Shown one piece after another: positions 8,180 through 10,050 of a stretch of DNA of 10,050 nucleotides. The number at the start of each line of letters is the position of its first letter. The stretch's first letter is position 1. The position numbers were made by a program, and so were the translations under genes. A model generated the notes under the pieces. The model was not told the origin of the DNA and made no database searches. It saw only the letters and a program-made list of their open reading frames with translations. The stretch is from the NCBI GenBank assembly GCA_001687465.1, contig LVLI01000543.1, forward strand, positions 1 to 10,050. Direction: 5' to 3'. Source of the DNA: Halocafeteria seosinensis. Taxonomy: Eukaryota; Sar; Bigyra; Bicosoecida.

Positions 8180-8197
8180 GCATATATATATATATGC
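8180..8197. repeat. (AT)n palindrome GC-AT(7)-GC, unit 2
   Basis: This is the counterpart of the palindrome at 4227-4248, shorter by two AT units, and lies about 335 bp before the copy 3 start codon. Confidence 0.8.
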
Positions 8198-8530
8198 AAC
8201 GACTACTGTGTGGTAGTGTGCTAAACCTAGACTGGCTCAACTAACCTGTGTGGACTAAATGGTTTCTTCTAGGTGCTTGATGGATTTGATAGAAGCATTT
8301 TGTTGGAGTGCCACGGCTACGGTGGGACGGACGATTGCTACCTACGTACACAATGAATTAGGCGATGTCTCCTCGCTCCAGAGCTGCACTAGACCTTCCA
8401 AAACACTCTTTTAGGGTTTCACTGCTGCTTTCCGGTCATATCATTGACTGGCACTGAGAGTGAAAGCGGAGGATTGCTCAAACGGAAGACAGAACTTCTG
8501 AAACTTGTGGGGATCCCTCTCCTGACCATT

Positions 8531-10050
8531 ATGATGCATTTGAATGGCCTTCTGAACGTATGTGCTTGGGGATGTCTCTTACGAGCCACGCAGCCTCAAA
8601 ATTACCGACTCGCCAAGCATTCAACTATCTTGAGTGCCCTAGAGGTGCTCGCATTCCACTGGGCTGTCTTCGGAATCGTCTGCTGTACATGCTTCGGAGT
8701 AGTAAGGACTGCTGACTTACGGGACAGCATTGTGGCTGGTGAGAAGCAACCTTGCCTGACATATCATCGACCCAGGAAACTGTTTGAATTGACGTGTAAT
8801 TTGGGTCCGGGCAACTTTGGAGATTTAAGCAATGATACTTATCTCACTCTCCGTGCCAACGAAGTGTTCGAAGGGAATGGCCACTCTATAAACCTACAGG
8901 GACTTGATCGTTTTGATGGCTTCTTTGCGATCGCGTCAGATGGAAATGACACGGTAGACTCGTTTGAGAAGGCTCCCGTGATTCGCAATTTGCATATGAG
9001 GAATGGAAAAACCAGTCTTGAAGGGGGATTCATTATTCGCAGGTTGCAGAAGTATTTCATTGTCGATTCATGTAGCTCCTCTGGGACAATCGCTGGAACC
9101 TCGTCTACCGCAGTAGGGGGTGGTGGCATATGCGGATATTCATGCGGAGGAAACGGAGGACAGATCAAAGTCGTAAATTGCTCTTCCGCAGGGGATGTAG
9201 TCTCCCAAGGAGCTGGTGGGATTACAGGAGCACGGGTGGGTCACACTGGAGGTATTGTCAACATCTCTGACTGCTGGTCGAGTGGAAGGTTAGAATCAGG
9301 CAACACGGGAGGAATTTGCGGTGTGCTTGCTGGCAGAGACGGAGGTCAGGTGTTTATCACCAATTCCTATTCGATGGGCGATATCGTTGGTTCTGATACC
9401 GGTGGAATTGTCGGTGGAAAAGCTGGCTTTGACAATGGATATGTGTATATTCAGGGGTGTTATTCCAGTGGGAAGATCCAAGGATCCGCCAGTGGTGGAA
9501 TCGTCGGAGACGACGCGGCTCAAGGGAGTGGTGTTGTCAGAGTTATTCAATGCCACAGTACCGGAGACATATCGGGAACCTTTGCAGGTGGTATATGTGG
9601 TTCATTTGAGCATAATGACGTAGACGGTAAATCATTTGGGAAAGGGTCCGTGTACATCACGCAATCGTATTCTAAAGGCCAGATTGACGGAGTTTGGAGT
9701 GGAGGTATCATTGGGCGTTTTGCCGGTCGGAATGGTTCGGCAGAGATACGCGAATGCTATTCCACAGGAGATGTTTCTGGACAGCAAAGCGGTGGTATCA
9801 CAGGAATTCGGGCAGGGTTTGATGGTGGAGTCGTTACTATCATAAACTGCTATACTAGGGGGGGAATCCAAGGGACCGGCAGCCAAGGCGGCATATGTGG
9901 TGGTGGCGCACAAGGCAATGTAACGATCACCAACTCATATTCCTCGGGTGAGATTGGGAGCTTCACTGCGGGAGGTATTATAGGGAGTATATCGTCTTAC
10001 GCAAACTCCATCAGTGTCAAATATTCAGTATATAATGGAGGTAGCGACAA
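8531..10050 (+). CDS. GLUG-repeat putative secreted or surface protein, copy 3 (intact, 3' end outside window)
   Basis: From ATG 8531 the frame is open for 506 codons to the window edge, with none of the breaks seen in copies 1 and 2. I prefer this start because ATGATG with A at -3 is conserved in copy 2, while the Met at 4630 of copy 2 is Thr here. If the 3' end matches its sisters, the protein would be about 750 residues. Residues about 31-58 are hydrophobic and Cys-rich, consistent with a signal peptide or signal anchor. A pre-repeat domain follows. From about residue 165 come roughly ten GLUG-like repeats with cores such as SCSSSG, DCWSSG, GCYSSG and ECYSTG, each followed by GGIxG. The GLUG family is known from extracellular beta-helix-like proteins. 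A surface or matrix role here is inferred, and no enzymatic motif is seen. An 8-codon insertion relative to copy 2 (about 9093-9116) lies in the first repeat. Confidence 0.8.
   Translation, partial: MMHLNGLLNVCAWGCLLRATQPQNYRLAKHSTILSALEVLAFHWAVFGIVCCTCFGVVRTADLRDSIVAGEKQPCLTYHRPRKLFELTCNLGPGNFGDLSNDTYLTLRANEVFEGNGHSINLQGLDRFDGFFAIASDGNDTVDSFEKAPVIRNLHMRNGKTSLEGGFIIRRLQKYFIVDSCSSSGTIAGTSSTAVGGGGICGYSCGGNGGQIKVVNCSSAGDVVSQGAGGITGARVGHTGGIVNISDCWSSGRLESGNTGGICGVLAGRDGGQVFITNSYSMGDIVGSDTGGIVGGKAGFDNGYVYIQGCYSSGKIQGSASGGIVGDDAAQGSGVVRVIQCHSTGDISGTFAGGICGSFEHNDVDGKSFGKGSVYITQSYSKGQIDGVWSGGIIGRFAGRNGSAEIRECYSTGDVSGQQSGGITGIRAGFDGGVVTIINCYTRGGIQGTGSQGGICGGGAQGNVTITNSYSSGEIGSFTAGGIIGSISSYANSISVKYSVYNGGSD

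Larger units (their letters stand above)
6816..8530. other. Spacer B between gene copies 2 and 3
   Basis: This is the 1.7-kb counterpart of spacer A, with the same order of blocks. Differences seen: about 20 extra bases at 7132-7151; one fewer copy of the 13-bp duplication; loss of the 87-bp segment at about 7558; a GGTT run at 7731-7748; an expanded CA/TA tract with an ambiguous base at 7851; and a shorter (AT)n palindrome at 8180-8197. The frame at 6896-7264 opens with GTG and is not a supported gene. Minus-strand frames here cross repeats and have no recognisable domain. The 8296-8370 block equals the invariant block of spacer A. Confidence 0.75.
5256..9232. repeat. Tandem unit 2 (about 3.98 kb)
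   Basis: This is the second full period of the array. Base 5256 corresponds to 9233 at an offset of 3977, and to 1270 in unit 1. It holds the 3' three-quarters of gene copy 2, the second spacer and the 5' part of gene copy 3. A third unit begins at 9233 and is cut by the window edge at 10050, so the array has at least three gene copies in the same orientation. Differences from unit 1 include small coding indels and several spacer indels described separately. Confidence 0.93.

Overview
The window looks like nuclear DNA of a eukaryote, most likely a protist or alga, though the taxon cannot be fixed from the sequence. The reasons are large proteins built from GLUG-type repeats with a Ser/Thr-rich tail, spacers of about 1.7 kb without credible genes, no ribosome-binding sites or operon packing, many (AT)n and (CA)n tracts, and start codons in an ordinary eukaryotic context. 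One ambiguous base (N at 7851) indicates a draft assembly. No rRNA, tRNA, CRISPR or complete transposon was recognised.

Layout. Bases 1-1269 are unique flanking DNA with no gene I can support. At 1270 a head-to-tail tandem array begins and continues past the right edge. One unit is about 3.98 kb (unit 1 at 1270-5255, unit 2 at 5256-9232, unit 3 from 9233). Each unit carries one plus-strand gene for a large, probably secreted, repeat protein, followed by a spacer of about 1.7 kb. Copy 1 (1270-2825) has lost its whole 5' part at the array edge and carries a 1-nt deletion. Copy 2 (4573-6815) has its start codon but carries a 5-bp insertion that causes a frameshift near 5215. Copy 3 (8531 to the edge) is open for 506 codons and is the only copy that looks functional.

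The predicted protein has four parts in order: a short N-terminus; a hydrophobic signal or anchor segment; a pre-repeat domain of about 100 residues; and about ten GLUG-like repeats with a Cys/Ser-Tyr-Ser-x-Gly core and a GGIxG core, followed by a Pro/Ser/Thr-rich stalk and a short basic tail. This suggests a cell-surface or extracellular beta-helix protein on a glycosylated stalk. That role is inference.

The most notable signal is where the copies differ. Much of the repeat domain is nearly identical between copies, but at one structural position per repeat, the short loop between the I-x-G and GGI cores, two or three whole codons are replaced. At one site all three copies differ completely. 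With two broken copies beside an intact one, this resembles a diversifying surface-protein family with possible silent donor cassettes. That model is a hypothesis. Recent duplication followed by pseudogene decay is the simpler alternative.
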